64,000 nt of DNA from Paraburkholderia hiiakae (GTDB taxonomy: Bacteria > Pseudomonadota > Gammaproteobacteria > Burkholderiales > Burkholderiaceae), in NCBI RefSeq assembly GCF_904848665.1, contig NZ_CAJHCQ010000002.1, positions 186,001 to 250,000 on the forward strand. The letters are read 5' to 3'. A program made the translations under genes and the position numbers. The notes under the pieces were generated by a model. The model did not search any database and was not told the origin of the DNA. It worked only from the letters and a program-made list of their open reading frames with translations. Shown piece after piece: positions 8,660-18,658 of the stretch; within the stretch, counting starts at the first letter, position 1; each line of letters starts with the position of its first letter.

Positions 8660-10057
8660 ATGTCCATTGAAAAATCGGCGGAAATTGCCGCCCGCTTCGA
8701 CCGGCTGCCGCCGTCGCGCACAGTCTGGTCGATGGTGATTCTGCTGTCGCTTGGCGGCGTATTCGAGTTTTACGACCTCTTCTTCACGGGCTATGTCGCG
8801 CCCGGCATGGTGCATTCGGGTCTTTTCACGCCGGAGTCGCTCGGCTTCTTTTCCGCACTCGGGCCGCTCAAGGTGGCCGGCTTCGGCACCTTCGTGTTCT
8901 CGACTTTCGCCGGGCTGTGGGTCGGTGCGCTCGCGTTCGGTCAGGTGGCCGACCGCTTCGGGCGGCGCATCATCTTCACGTGGTCGCTGATCTGGTACAT
9001 GGTCTGTACGGCCATCATGGCGTTCCAGACGAGCGGCGAAGCGCTCAATATCTGGCGCTTCATTGCCGGCATCGGCATTGGCATCGAACTCGTGACTATC
9101 GACACGTATATTTCCGAGCTGATCCCGAGCGGCGAGCGCGGCCGTGCCTATGCGGTCAACCAGTTCATCACGTTCAGCGTGGTGCCGGTGGTCGCGTTTC
9201 TCGCCTATATCCTCAAGGACTCCCATCCGATTGGTCTCGACTACTGGCGGGTGGTGATCCTGATCGGCTCGGTAGGCGCAGTGGTGGTGTGGTTCCTGCG
9301 CCGTAGCATTCCCGAAAGCCCGCGCTGGCTCGCGCGTAATGGCCGCGAGGACGAGGCCGAGCGGATCGTGGCCGACATCGAGCGCCGCGTCATCGCCGAA
9401 ACGGGCACCGCTTTGCCGCCGCTCGGGCCGATCTCGCTTGAAAAAGCCGGACGCGGCTCGCTAGGCGAAGTGCTGCGTGCGCCGTATTTGCGGCGCACGG
9501 TCATTCTGTCGATTTTCAATATGGCGCAGGTGATCGGCTTTTACGGCTTCGCCGCCTGGGTCCCGACGCTGCTGATCGCCCGTGGCGTTCACATCACGCA
9601 AAGTCTTGCGTACGCCTTTGTGATCGCCATCGCCAACCCGTTCGGGCCACTGATTGGCGTGTGGTTCGCGGACAAGCTGGAGCGCAAGACGCAGATCGTC
9701 GGCGGCCTGCTCATCATGGCCGTGGTCATCACGCTATTCGCGCAAGCCACGCAGCCATGGGTCCTGATCGTGCTGGGCGTGCTCTTCACGCTCGCTTCGA
9801 ACGTGATGTCCTACGCCTATCACGGCTATCAGGCCGAGCTTTACCCTACGCGTATCCGCGCGCGCGCCGTCGGCTTCGTGTACTCGTGGAGCCGCATTGC
9901 CGCCGCGTTCGCGGGGCTCGCTATCGGCATCCTGCTCCATCATTACGGTGTGCCTGGCGTGGCGGTGTTCATCGGCGCTTCGATGCTCGTGGGTATCGTG
10001 ATGATTCTGCTTGGGCCGGCTACGCGCGGGCTCTCGCTCGAAGCTATCAGCCATTAA
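8660..10057 (+). CDS. MFS transporter (SV2/NiaP- or sugar-porter-like)
   Basis: This 465-residue, 12-helix major facilitator carries the loop motif GQVADRFGRR between helices 2 and 3, PESPRWL after helix 6, and YPTRIRARAVGF near helix 11. That pattern is shared with aromatic-acid, nicotinate and sugar-type proton symporters. GAGGA lies about 8 bases before the ATG. It resembles the transporter at 26901-28313 in several motifs (LDRLPP or FDRLPP at the N-terminus, IDTYISEL or VDTYISEL, QAELYPTRIRARAVGFV), so the two are paralogues. No catabolic gene is adjacent, so the substrate cannot be named. It is convergent with the TauE-like gene. Confidence 0.88.
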   Translation: MSIEKSAEIAARFDRLPPSRTVWSMVILLSLGGVFEFYDLFFTGYVAPGMVHSGLFTPESLGFFSALGPLKVAGFGTFVFSTFAGLWVGALAFGQVADRFGRRIIFTWSLIWYMVCTAIMAFQTSGEALNIWRFIAGIGIGIELVTIDTYISELIPSGERGRAYAVNQFITFSVVPVVAFLAYILKDSHPIGLDYWRVVILIGSVGAVVVWFLRRSIPESPRWLARNGREDEAERIVADIERRVIAETGTALPPLGPISLEKAGRGSLGEVLRAPYLRRTVILSIFNMAQVIGFYGFAAWVPTLLIARGVHITQSLAYAFVIAIANPFGPLIGVWFADKLERKTQIVGGLLIMAVVITLFAQATQPWVLIVLGVLFTLASNVMSYAYHGYQAELYPTRIRARAVGFVYSWSRIAAAFAGLAIGILLHHYGVPGVAVFIGASMLVGIVMILLGPATRGLSLEAISH

Positions 10058-10064
10058 TCGGCGC

Positions 10065-10097
10065 GATCGTCAAAACAGCACATGTGATTTGACGATC
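10065..10097. terminator. Inverted repeat between convergent genes
   Basis: The arms GATCGTCAAA and TTTGACGATC are perfect 10-bp complements around a 13-base loop. They sit at the meeting point of the convergent MFS and TauE-like genes and overlap the last codons of the latter. Only short T runs flank the stem, so intrinsic termination is plausible but not certain. Confidence 0.4.
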
Positions 10098-10867
10098 ATT
10101 TGCGCGGCCGCGGCCAGCACGCACACGAGCACGACAACGCGAAACGCCAGCGGATGCAAGTTGTCGCGCAACGGTCGAATAATCAGCATGCCCGCGATGG
10201 CGGGCACGCTGGCCGCCGCCGAAATCGCGAGATCGACGAGATTGGCGTGCGTGCCGTGGCTGAACGTCGTGATGAGCGTGATGACCGAAACGACGAGAAT
10301 GATCGCGATCTGCTTCGTGAAGGCACGGCCCGTGGCGCCCGACGCGATCAGATACATGGCGAGCAATGGCCCCGGCACGGCGGCAATGCTCTCCATGAGC
10401 GCCGCCCCGAAGCCGAGCGCGAAACCCACTGGCCTCGCGAGCGCAGGCGCGAGTTTGAAGCGCGGCGAGACGAGCAGAAGCACCGCCGCCACGATCAACG
10501 CCACGCCCGAAGCCGCCTGCGCGTGATGCGGCTCGAGCGCGATGAGCACCGACACCCCAATCACATTGCCGATCACGGTGCCAATTAATGGCGCCGCGAT
10601 ACTGCGCAAGGTAGGCAGCATTTCGCCCCCCTCCAGCGCCTGCGGAATATTACCGAGAATGATCGGCATGGAGAGCAGCAGCACCGCTTCCTTGACCGGC
10701 AAAAAATGCGTGACGATGGGCATGGCCACGAGCGGCACGCCAATGCCCGTCACGCCCTTCACCATACCGCCCAGCACCAGCGCAACCGCAATGCCGAGCA
10801 ATTGAAGTCCGTCGAGCGACTGAAGATAGGGCGCAAGAAGGCCCGAGGAAAAAGAAAGGCCGGACAT
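10070..10867 (-). CDS. TauE/SafE-family sulfite/anion exporter-like permease
   Basis: This 265-residue protein has about eight hydrophobic segments in two similar halves. The glycine-rich start of the first repeat (GGMVKGVTGIGVPLVAMPI) is the signature of the TauE/SafE/DUF81 family, which moves small sulfur or organic anions across the inner membrane. I chose the ATG at 10867; a longer frame would run back into the H-NS gene's terminator region and adds a hydrophilic Arg-rich leader not expected in this family. No good ribosome-binding site precedes it, so the start is moderately certain. A hairpin upstream separates it from the H-NS transcript. Confidence 0.82.
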   Translation of the reverse strand: MSGLSFSSGLLAPYLQSLDGLQLLGIAVALVLGGMVKGVTGIGVPLVAMPIVTHFLPVKEAVLLLSMPIILGNIPQALEGGEMLPTLRSIAAPLIGTVIGNVIGVSVLIALEPHHAQAASGVALIVAAVLLLVSPRFKLAPALARPVGFALGFGAALMESIAAVPGPLLAMYLIASGATGRAFTKQIAIILVVSVITLITTFSHGTHANLVDLAISAAASVPAIAGMLIIRPLRDNLHPLAFRVVVLVCVLAAAAQMIVKSHVLF

Positions 10868-10920
10868 CGGTGACCAAAAAAGGCAATGGACGCGCGTCGT
10901 TTCGCGCCGCTCATGTGAAA

Positions 10921-10954
10921 GTGGCCGCGGGCGTCGAAACGCCGGAGCGGCCAC
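10921..10954 (-). terminator. Hairpin after the H-NS-like gene
   Basis: The outer arms GTGGCCGC and GCGGCCAC pair perfectly, and an inner stem GGCGT/ACGCC pairs around a CGAA loop. On the minus strand the stem is followed by TTTC, 22 bases after the H-NS stop codon. It probably ends the H-NS transcript before the TauE-like gene. Confidence 0.5.
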
Positions 10955-10976
10955 CGGTTCGCAAAGCGATTCTCGC

Positions 10977-11426
10977 TTATGCGGCTTTCCGAGCAGCTTT
11001 CCTCGGGGTTGCTGCCTTGGCGCGCTTCGCAACGGTTTTCTTCACCGCCGCTGCATTGGCGCGCGGTTTCCGTGCGACTTTGGCAGCAGGTTTCGCCGCG
11101 CTGCCCTCGATCAGGAATTTCGAACGGTCTTTCACGTCGCGAATCCATGCCGGCGCACGGCCACGGCCGGTCCACGTCGCGCCCGTTTTCGGATCGGCGT
11201 ATTTGGCCGCAACGGTGCGCTTCGCTCCTGCGGCTTTGACGCCTTTGCCGGGCTTGCGGCCACGCTTCTTGCCGATAAAGTGCTCGATGTCGGCCATGCT
11301 CAGGCCGTGCCTCGCCATCAGATCGCGAATTTTCGTGAGACCAACGGATGTTTGTTTTTCCACGATCGTTTCGGCCTGCTTTTGCAGTTTTGCGATCTTC
11401 GATTGAATTGCATCCAGGGTGACCAT
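10977..11426 (-). CDS. H-NS/MvaT-like histone-family nucleoid protein with Lys/Ala tail
   Basis: This 149-residue protein has an N-terminal helical dimerisation part (about residues 1-50) and a central H-NS DNA-binding motif (about 70-105: YADPKTGATWTGRGRAPAW). The DNA-binding motif is preceded by a GKKRGRKPGKG AT-hook-like stretch. A 40-residue Lys/Ala/Arg-rich tail resembling histone H1-type proteins follows. AAGGAGGAG lies 3 bases before the ATG, a very strong site suggesting high expression. H-NS proteins bind AT-rich DNA and silence acquired genes. Having one on this replicon, a few kilobases from its AT-rich origin, fits a stealth or housekeeping role, but the targets are not visible. 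Confidence 0.92.
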   Translation of the reverse strand: MVTLDAIQSKIAKLQKQAETIVEKQTSVGLTKIRDLMARHGLSMADIEHFIGKKRGRKPGKGVKAAGAKRTVAAKYADPKTGATWTGRGRAPAWIRDVKDRSKFLIEGSAAKPAAKVARKPRANAAAVKKTVAKRAKAATPRKAARKAA

Positions 11427-11659
11427 TCACTCCTCCTTATTCAAAGTTTTTACGGACACCCTTCAATCATCTCTGGCCGATCGAATTGCGATTTTGTCGG
11501 CCGGGGCGTCGCGAAAGACAGGGTGATTATGAAGTCAAATCACACATGCTGGCAATTTTAGACGATTGTTTTGTAGTGAAAAACATGTTTCTTGATCAGA
11601 CTATTGATTGTTTCGCAATCAAAGTCCCCGTGAATTTTCATTGCGCAACATTCGCGCCG

Positions 11660-14600
11660 CTACGCGACAACAGGCGCGCGCTGCAATTCGACAACATTGA
11701 CCTGCGCGCCAAATATCTCGCGAATCAACGGCAAAAGGTGATCGTGGTGCGTGAGAAACAACACCTGAGTTTTCGCGGAGAGATTCCGTAATGCCGCGAA
11801 CCCGGCTTTTGCGCGTTCGTCGTCGAAATTGATGAACAGGTCGTCGGCAACGAAGGGCAGCGCCGCCTTGCTCGCCAGCTGCAATTCGAGCGCCGCGATA
11901 CGCAGCGCGAGAAAAAGCTGATCGCGCGTGCCTTCGCTCATTCCACCCACTTCCACGGTTTTTCCGGTGCTGCGCCGCGCATGCAACGCGGGCGGATTGC
12001 GTTCGTTATCGACTACGAGCCGCGCGAATTCACCGAGCGTGAGTCCGCTGAATATTTCCCCCGCGCGACGCAGCATCGGCCCTTGTTTTTGGTCGCGATA
12101 ACGATCCGTTGCCCATTTGAGCAGGCGGCTCGCGGTCGCGGCTTCTAAATATTGCTCCGCGGCTTCGCCCATGGCGCTCAGGGCTTCCTGGCGCTTCGCC
12201 TCCGCGAGCGCGGCATTGGCCTGGCCGTTGATCGCGTCGAACGCCTGCCTGGCGCTCACCTGTTGCTGCAGGCACTCGCTCAATGCGAGGTTGCCCGCTT
12301 CGCGTTGCTGGTTCACGGTTGTGAGCAGCGCGGGCACCTCGGTGATGAGCTGCTCCGCGATCTCCGCGGCGATGGTTTCCTGCGCAAGTCCGTCGCCTTC
12401 GCGCACGAGCGTGTCCCGCGCTGTTGAGATCGCATTCGACAACGCGCGGCGAGCGTCGGAACGCGCGGCGAGCGGCAGCGCCGCGTCGATTTCGTTCACG
12501 CCCGCGAGCTTCAGGATGGGCTCGATGCGCGCCTGTGCGCCCGCGACCGCCGCAGCGGCATCGGCTACGCGGGTGCGGGCTGTCTGCATGTCGGCATCGG
12601 CCTGCGCGAGGGATTTCGCCGTTTCGCGCGCGGTTGCGAGTCGCGCCGCGAGTTGGCACGCCACATCGATTCCATCGCTCGACGCAGGCCAATTGGGTGC
12701 GAGCGTCTGGGCGAGGCGTCGTGCGTCGGTTTCCAGCGTCTCCAATTGCGCGCGGATCGCGCGAATGCGGTTGCGAGGTGCTTCGGCGTCCGAAAAAGCG
12801 GCCGAAATGGCATTGGCGAGTTCGACGGCTCCCTCCGCCGCCGCGAGCGTCGCAGCGCGCGTGCCGAGATTCGCTTGCGCGAGCGCCTCGCGCCACTGCG
12901 TCTGCCACTTTGTGTAGGCATCCTGCTCAATCGTCAGTCTGGATTGCGCGGATTCGCTCGCGCGTTCAACGTCGCGAATCTGCGCTTCCAGACCTTCGCG
13001 CTGCACGGCGCTCTTTTGAGCCGACTGCACGACTGTTTCAGCGACGCCGATCAATGTCGTCAGCGCATCGTCTCCGTCTGCCTGCGCCACCGGGCGCAGC
13101 GTTTCGAGCAGCGCCGCATGCGCCGCGATGCGCGCCGCTCGACGCGCTTCAAGCTCGCTCGCGCGGCGGTCGCTTTCGCTCTGTGCATTGAGCGCCGCTT
13201 CGCGATTCGCTAGCCACGCGCTCATATCTGCAAGCAGCATGCCGGGCAGTTGCGCGTCATTCGCAATCTGCGTCCAGCCATTGCGAAAGGCTTCGAGTTC
13301 GCGCTCGCGTTCGCTTAGCGCCGCAAGTTTGCGCTGCGCATTCGCGCGCGCTGTTTCGACTTGCTGACGCAGATTCTGCAATGTAGCCGCCGCCTGCGAA
13401 GTGCCAAGTTGCGCGTCGACGAGTTCGTCGGCCAGGCGCATCGCGTCGTCCACGATGGGGGCGCCATCCGCGAGACTGACACGCGCCTCCTTGACCTCGT
13501 CCCACGCGCTATCGCGGCGCGTGCGCGCCGCCTGCACTTGCGCAGTCGTGACAACCTTGTTGCCCTGCGTGAAATGCTTCTCCTGCAATTCGAAGCGCTC
13601 GATATCCTCTTGCGCGGCCGCTGCCGTTTCTCGCGCGGCGGCCACCGCGCTCACGCGCTCGCTTTCTTCCTTTTGCAGCGCAGCCAGGCGCGTGGCCGAT
13701 GGCAGGTCGAGCGCGCGCAGCGCTTGCACTGGCCTGCTCCATTGGCCCAGCAATTGGCGTTTCTCTTCGACCGTGCGTTGCGCGTCCGCCAGTTCACGCT
13801 CGAGCGCGCTTTCCTTCGTCACGCTGTTGCGCAATTCGCGCGCATCGTCGAGCGCGGCGCGCAACGCATGCGGCACGTCGATGCCGGGCAAGCGCGCAAG
13901 CTGCTCCTGCAATTGTGCGAGCTTGCGCGTCTGTTCGCCATGCGCCTCGCGCGCCGTCGTGAGTGCTTGCTCACGCAGACCGTGATCGCGCAGCAGGTTC
14001 GTCACCGTCTTCAACGCAAGCGCACCGGGCAGCGCAGCGCGCAATGCAGCTTCGTCGCCCGGCCAGCCAAGCTGGGCCGCAGCGGCGAATGCGGCGTCGA
14101 GATGGTTGCGGATTTCCGTTTCACGCACCAGCAATTCGCGCGGATGATTGACGCATTCGCCGCGCAGCGCGTCGAGCGCGTCGATTTCGGCGGCCAGCGC
14201 CAGTGCCGCGCGATCGGGCTCGATCGCGTCATGTGACGCCTGCTTGCCGGCGAGATCGACCTGGCGCGCTTCCTGCACTTTTCGTTCGGCCGCGATGTCG
14301 GCTTGCGCTTTCAACAGATCGGCATAAGCGGTGGGCGGCAAATCGACGACCTCGCCCAATGCGGCCAGCTCGTTCTGCTTGAGCGAAAGCTCTTCTATAT
14401 AGGGAGCAAGGCGGCGCACGCGCTCGAGCTTCGAGCGCTGCGATTCGAGACCGCGCTGTTCGGCGCGCAAACGCTCGATAGTCTGTTCGACCGTTTCAAG
14501 CGCGTCCTTTTTCTCGATCCAGTCGCGCGTGCGCACTTGCGCCGCCTTCAGTTCGCTCGTTGCCTCAGCGAACGACGTTTCCGCCTGTGCATACGCACTG

Positions 14601-15130
14601 CCGCTACGTCGTGGTGCCCAGAGTTCGGCCGCGCGATTGTCCAGTTCCTCGCGCACGGGCCCGAGGCTCCCGACGCCCGCTGCCGATTCGAACAACACCT
14701 GCCCGAGCTTGTCCGACGCATCGAGAATGCTGCGGCCGCCTTCAATGAGCCGCGCATGATCGAGGCCGAACATCTGCTCGAAGAACTCCTTGCTCGCGCC
14801 GTCGAGAAATGCGGCGAGAAAATCGTCGGGCAGCTTGTCGTCTTGCGGGCTGCGCAGCGAGTTGCGTCCGCGCGCGCGATGAAAACGCTGCTCGGCCGCG
14901 CCGTTTTCCAGCACGCCGCCAATACGCAATTCCGGCGTGCCATGGAGGAAATCGAGCGGCGTTTGCAGGCGCATGCCGAACAGCAGTTCCGACACGGCGG
15001 TCCGCACCGTGGACTTGCCCGCTTCGTTCGGCCCCACGATGACGTGGAAATCGTGTGCCGCGTGGGGAAACGGCAAGGTCGTATCGGTGAACTTGCCGTA
15101 TTTGATCAAATCGAGTTGCTTGAGACGCAC
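11660..15130 (-). CDS. yhaN: YhaN-like SMC/Rad50-type AAA ATPase
   Basis: This 1156-residue protein has an ABC/SMC-type ATPase split between its ends. Walker A GPNEAGKST is at residues 33-41. The C-terminal part holds a signature region (GGMSEGTRDQLFLALR), Walker B-like LPFVADDLFINFDD and the switch His region FLTHHDHL. Between them lie about 900 residues rich in Ala, Glu, Arg and Gln, as expected of long coiled-coil arms. The start is GTG, with GGGAGA upstream and only 3 bp separating it from the yhaO stop. YhaO-YhaN pairs are taken to act like SbcD-SbcC in DNA end processing. This pair is complete and unbroken. Confidence 0.9.
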   Translation of the reverse strand: MRLKQLDLIKYGKFTDTTLPFPHAAHDFHVIVGPNEAGKSTVRTAVSELLFGMRLQTPLDFLHGTPELRIGGVLENGAAEQRFHRARGRNSLRSPQDDKLPDDFLAAFLDGASKEFFEQMFGLDHARLIEGGRSILDASDKLGQVLFESAAGVGSLGPVREELDNRAAELWAPRRSGSAYAQAETSFAEATSELKAAQVRTRDWIEKKDALETVEQTIERLRAEQRGLESQRSKLERVRRLAPYIEELSLKQNELAALGEVVDLPPTAYADLLKAQADIAAERKVQEARQVDLAGKQASHDAIEPDRAALALAAEIDALDALRGECVNHPRELLVRETEIRNHLDAAFAAAAQLGWPGDEAALRAALPGALALKTVTNLLRDHGLREQALTTAREAHGEQTRKLAQLQEQLARLPGIDVPHALRAALDDARELRNSVTKESALERELADAQRTVEEKRQLLGQWSRPVQALRALDLPSATRLAALQKEESERVSAVAAARETAAAAQEDIERFELQEKHFTQGNKVVTTAQVQAARTRRDSAWDEVKEARVSLADGAPIVDDAMRLADELVDAQLGTSQAAATLQNLRQQVETARANAQRKLAALSERERELEAFRNGWTQIANDAQLPGMLLADMSAWLANREAALNAQSESDRRASELEARRAARIAAHAALLETLRPVAQADGDDALTTLIGVAETVVQSAQKSAVQREGLEAQIRDVERASESAQSRLTIEQDAYTKWQTQWREALAQANLGTRAATLAAAEGAVELANAISAAFSDAEAPRNRIRAIRAQLETLETDARRLAQTLAPNWPASSDGIDVACQLAARLATARETAKSLAQADADMQTARTRVADAAAAVAGAQARIEPILKLAGVNEIDAALPLAARSDARRALSNAISTARDTLVREGDGLAQETIAAEIAEQLITEVPALLTTVNQQREAGNLALSECLQQQVSARQAFDAINGQANAALAEAKRQEALSAMGEAAEQYLEAATASRLLKWATDRYRDQKQGPMLRRAGEIFSGLTLGEFARLVVDNERNPPALHARRSTGKTVEVGGMSEGTRDQLFLALRIAALELQLASKAALPFVADDLFINFDDERAKAGFAALRNLSAKTQVLFLTHHDHLLPLIREIFGAQVNVVELQRAPVVA

Positions 15131-15133
15131 TGG

Positions 15134-16384
15134 TCATTCTCCCGTGGAAAGACGCGCGAGCAGGGCGGGACCGACCTGCTCGACCAGCGCCGCGAGTTTG
15201 CCGTCGCGGGCCAGTTCGAGCAGCGGGGCGTCTTCTTTCACTTCGCTGCGCACCTTACCGACGAACGCGCGCAAATCGCGTTCGAGCAGCGCAAGGAATT
15301 CGGGGTCTTGCGTGGCGGCTTCGAGTATCTGTTTGAGATCCGCGAGCGCTTCGATCTGCTCGTTCTGTGCGGCAGCCGTATCGGCTGGGCCTGTTTCGAG
15401 TTTGACCTTTTCCAGCCACAGCTTGTCATTGCCGATAATGCCGATCTGATTGAGCACTTCGGCGCGCAATTGCGTGGCGCGCCCGAAAAACAGTCCATGC
15501 GCCGGCGACTTGCCCGTCACCGTCACGCGCACCGCGCGCGGCACATGCGCATCGACGGCTAGCAGCGCTTCGAGCGTTGCGCCAATCTTGCGCGACAGAT
15601 CCGCAACGCTTTCGCAGTCGCTCGCATCGACACGCAGCGATTCCCAGCGCAGCACGTCGAGGTAGAGACGCTCGACCTGCGTGCGGCCGCCCTCGACACT
15701 TACGAGCACGGCGCCGCGGCGCCCGGTTTCACGGATGTGCCGCCCCTGGAGATTGCCCGGGAATACGATGGTCGATTGTTCCGACCACTGCTGATATTCG
15801 TGTACGTGGCCAAGCGCCCAGTAGTCGTACCCCTTCGCGTGCAATTCGGAACGCGTGCATGGCGCGTAGGTCGCATGCGCGGAATAGCCTTCGAGCGCGG
15901 TGTGGAGCACACCGATGTTGTAGTAACCGGAAACCGGCGACGGGTAGCCCACCGCGAGATTTTCGACCACGGCCTTGTCCTTGAAGCTCTGACCGTGCAA
16001 CGCGACCTTGATATCGTCCAGCACATGCGTTTCTGGCTTGCGATGACTGAATACCACCACGTTGTCCGGCAGCGTGAGTTTCCTGGTCATTTCGCTTTCC
16101 GCGTCGTGGTTGCCCCACAGGGCGAAGACGCGAATGCCGGCCTTGCGCAGACGTCCCATCTGCTGACCGAAGAAAATGCCGGTGTTGTGGTCCTTCCAGT
16201 CGCCGTCGTAGAGATCGCCGGCAATGACGACGAACGCGACTTCTTCTTCAATGGCGCGATCGACGAGCAGGCGCAACGCCTCGCGCGTGGCATTGCGCAG
16301 CTGGCCGGCCGGCGCATCGGGATAGGCGCTCAGACCATGTAGCGGGCTGTCGAGGTGTAGGTCTGCCGCGTGGATAAACTTCAC
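15134..16384 (-). CDS. yhaO: YhaO-like metallophosphoesterase (SbcD/Mre11-type DNA nuclease)
   Basis: This 416-residue protein contains all Mre11/SbcD phosphoesterase motifs in order: ADLHLDSPL near residue 7, GDLYDGDW near 65, GNHDAES near 100, and GHVHEYQQW near 195. These residues bind two Mn ions and cut DNA. I chose GTG at 16384 because GAGGAC lies 8 bases before it and the protein then begins at the first beta strand (VKFIHAADLHL); the longer frame adds 47 low-quality residues. It is the first gene of a two-gene operon with the SMC-like ATPase. Its upstream side faces the long non-coding stretch before the parS array. Confidence 0.9.
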   Translation of the reverse strand: MKFIHAADLHLDSPLHGLSAYPDAPAGQLRNATREALRLLVDRAIEEEVAFVVIAGDLYDGDWKDHNTGIFFGQQMGRLRKAGIRVFALWGNHDAESEMTRKLTLPDNVVVFSHRKPETHVLDDIKVALHGQSFKDKAVVENLAVGYPSPVSGYYNIGVLHTALEGYSAHATYAPCTRSELHAKGYDYWALGHVHEYQQWSEQSTIVFPGNLQGRHIRETGRRGAVLVSVEGGRTQVERLYLDVLRWESLRVDASDCESVADLSRKIGATLEALLAVDAHVPRAVRVTVTGKSPAHGLFFGRATQLRAEVLNQIGIIGNDKLWLEKVKLETGPADTAAAQNEQIEALADLKQILEAATQDPEFLALLERDLRAFVGKVRSEVKEDAPLLELARDGKLAALVEQVGPALLARLSTGE

Positions 16385-18207
16385 GACGTGTCCTCTATTG
16401 TGTTTGCGGGCGCTGAATGGGGAAAAGGCGATTGCTGCTGTCTGGCGCGAGCGGCGCATTGTGCGCGCTGGCGATTTGAGCACGAATAGGAGCCCGGATT
16501 GAAGCCCTGGAATATGGCTCGACAATGCGGCCCAATTTTAATCGACGCATGGGTCTGTTTTGGTTAGCGTGGCGCGCCGAGGCGCCATGCATGTGTCGGC
16601 ATGCGCTGCGCGGTGTTAATTCTTCGGTTGTTGAGTGTGTCGTGCAAGTTGCTTGATGCAAAGATCAAAACGCGGGTGGAAGGCCTGCGCGTGACCGTGC
16701 TGCAAAGATTGCGCATCACTTTGGCGCAACGTATGCGCCGTAGGTCGCGCTGGTCGAATGAATTGCGGAACATGCCGCTGGGATGATTGGGGCAACGGCG
16801 GCGTTGCGAGTTCTGCTCGCTGGCTCGCTGGTTTGGTTTGTTCTTCATACTGGCGAACAGCGTGAGCAATGCTGAGCGGACGCGCATCCCCTGGAAGCCT
16901 GCTTCTGAAGGGTTGTTTTTGATTGGCGCAGCCATATTGTCAAAAACTACAAAATACGTATCAAAATATACGATTGGCGCTGGGTGGGTGGTTTTTATCT
17001 CGATGACGACCGTTCTCGATATGTTTCAGGGTCGGAGAGCCGTTATGCTCGTGAAACAAGTACTAGAATTTGGTTTGTTTTTGGCACGAAAGCCCCAAGG
17101 AGCAAGAGTTTCGCCGATTTCACGATTTTGAGTGAATTGTTTCACGGCGGATTGACCGCTTTCCGAGGGAGGGTCAGCGCAACGGTCGATGAGTTACCGG
17201 CTATGCATCCGTTGTTTTCCCTTGGGGGCGATGTGCGGTTGGCTCACCTACCGGACTTGCGCTACTCGTTTTGTATTTCCTGACGACGGGCACGCCGGTC
17301 GCCGCTCTGATTGCTTGATTGTGATTGCCGAGGCACGGGCGCGCGTGTCTTACATCGACGGTTATGGCGCTCTGTAGTGTTGCAGCGGAACTGTCGGTTA
17401 GTTGCATTTGCCGCTGGTACTGTTGGTGCGTCAAAAGCGAGTTGTTCAGCGATGAATGGGAATGCCGCCGCCGCTTGCCACAAGAGCAACGCATAGAGCC
17501 GAACGGCCTCGCGCACCTGAGCACGCAGACCGGGTCTCTAGCACGCTACCGTGGCGAACGGTACTACCCTGCTCACATACGGCGAGTAGCAAACGCCCCT
17601 CTGAGACACAGGCTATCCGATCGGCCACGTGCTGGCCTGCCAGTCTTCTCTCAAGGCACTTTACTGGGAGGCGTTGTTTGGGCTGCGCCGGGGCCGGCTG
17701 GGGAGAATCTCAGCGCAACGCGCAAGAGATGGGTGTAAGTGCATGGCGCCAGGTTGTCGCCGCGAGACCACAGGCGCAGAAGCGGACAGCGCTATGGTCG
17801 GGCTCGTTGGCACGAACGCGAGGCGTGAAATTTGATGCGGCTGGTCGTCGATGCTGCTCATCGCCGTGGAGACATCTGCTGTAAATCAAAGTCGGCGATG
17901 TGGGGAGTCCATGTCGCCAAGCCACGCGTACGACTTCCCACGGTGCGGTTCGAAGGCCAACCTGGAAGCTGACCATAGCGAGGCTGTTGGTGCATACCGC
18001 TCCCGGCGTACGCACCCATAGTTATAGAGCGACGCAATGGGGCCGCGCCAATTGGCAGCAGCACTTGCTCTTTTCGAAACGTGCGGAACGTGGTGATCTC
18101 CGAGCTTTTTGAAGCTGCTTGATCTCGAGCCCAGTCGCCGAGGCGTCGTCGCTTTCCATCGGAGCGCGAGCGCTCCTTAATCGACGCCATAGAGCGTTGA
18201 GATAGGC
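16385..18207. other. 1.8-kb stretch with no gene I can support
   Basis: This region between yhaO and the first parS-like site has lower and more uneven GC than its neighbours. Its reading frames are all short (up to about 140 codons), overlap on both strands, lack ribosome-binding sites, and resemble no family I know. It may hold yhaO promoter DNA, decayed genes, or structural DNA flanking the centromere. Confidence 0.6.
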
Positions 18208-18236
18208 TGTCGGTGTGTCGACTCGACACACCGACA
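18208..18236. repeat. parS-like palindrome 1 (extended)
   Basis: The 19-bp core GTGTGTCGACTCGACACAC (18213-18231) is extended here to 14-bp perfect arms (TGTCGGTGTGTCGA and its complement) around a single central C. It is the outermost site of the array and lies 1.1 kb beyond the parB stop. Confidence 0.75.
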
Positions 18237-18334
18237 GGTGGTATACGGCACACACGCTGACCACACCGGATCTAACCGGGACGGCCAGCACGATGGACAT
18301 CAGCGAGCGTTGATCCGCGAGTCGCACATGAAGC

Positions 18335-18374
18335 GCATCGCATCGCATCGCATCGCATCGCGGCGCGGCGCGGC
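18335..18374 (+). repeat. Pentanucleotide tandem repeat: five GCATC then three GCGGC
   Basis: Eight contiguous 5-bp units lie between parS-like sites 1 and 2, five reading GCATC and three reading GCGGC. Such a run is prone to slippage and marks the region as non-coding. Confidence 0.9.
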
Positions 18375-18473
18375 GAGGATGCGCGTGCCCCGCACATAAT
18401 CCACATATGGCACCTAAGGGGCATGTTTCGGATTGCGATCGCCTGAGGCCTCCACGGCACCGAAGCAGCGACT

Positions 18474-18492
18474 GTGTGTCGACTCGACACAC
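18474..18492. repeat. parS-like palindrome 2
   Basis: Exact 19-bp core GTGTGTCGACTCGACACAC, 261 bp from site 1. Together with about 80 bp downstream it is part of a diverged direct duplication shared with site 3. Confidence 0.75.
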
Positions 18493-18658
18493 GTCCTCGG
18501 ACAGCAAGTCATGTTGCGCGCGAGGGGTCATCCTCACACACACAGCACGATGGCGGAGTCGGAGAGATGGCATCAACCTTGTTTGCGCCCCACCACCGAT
18601 GCGCTGCATGTCGCAGATCGCGATTCCCTAAGGCGGTCGCGGCGAGGATGTTGCGACG

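Noticed and set aside
17940..17965. GGTTCGAAGGCC resembling a tRNA T-loop
   Set aside because: No acceptor stem, anticodon arm or CCA-side pairing could be built around it.
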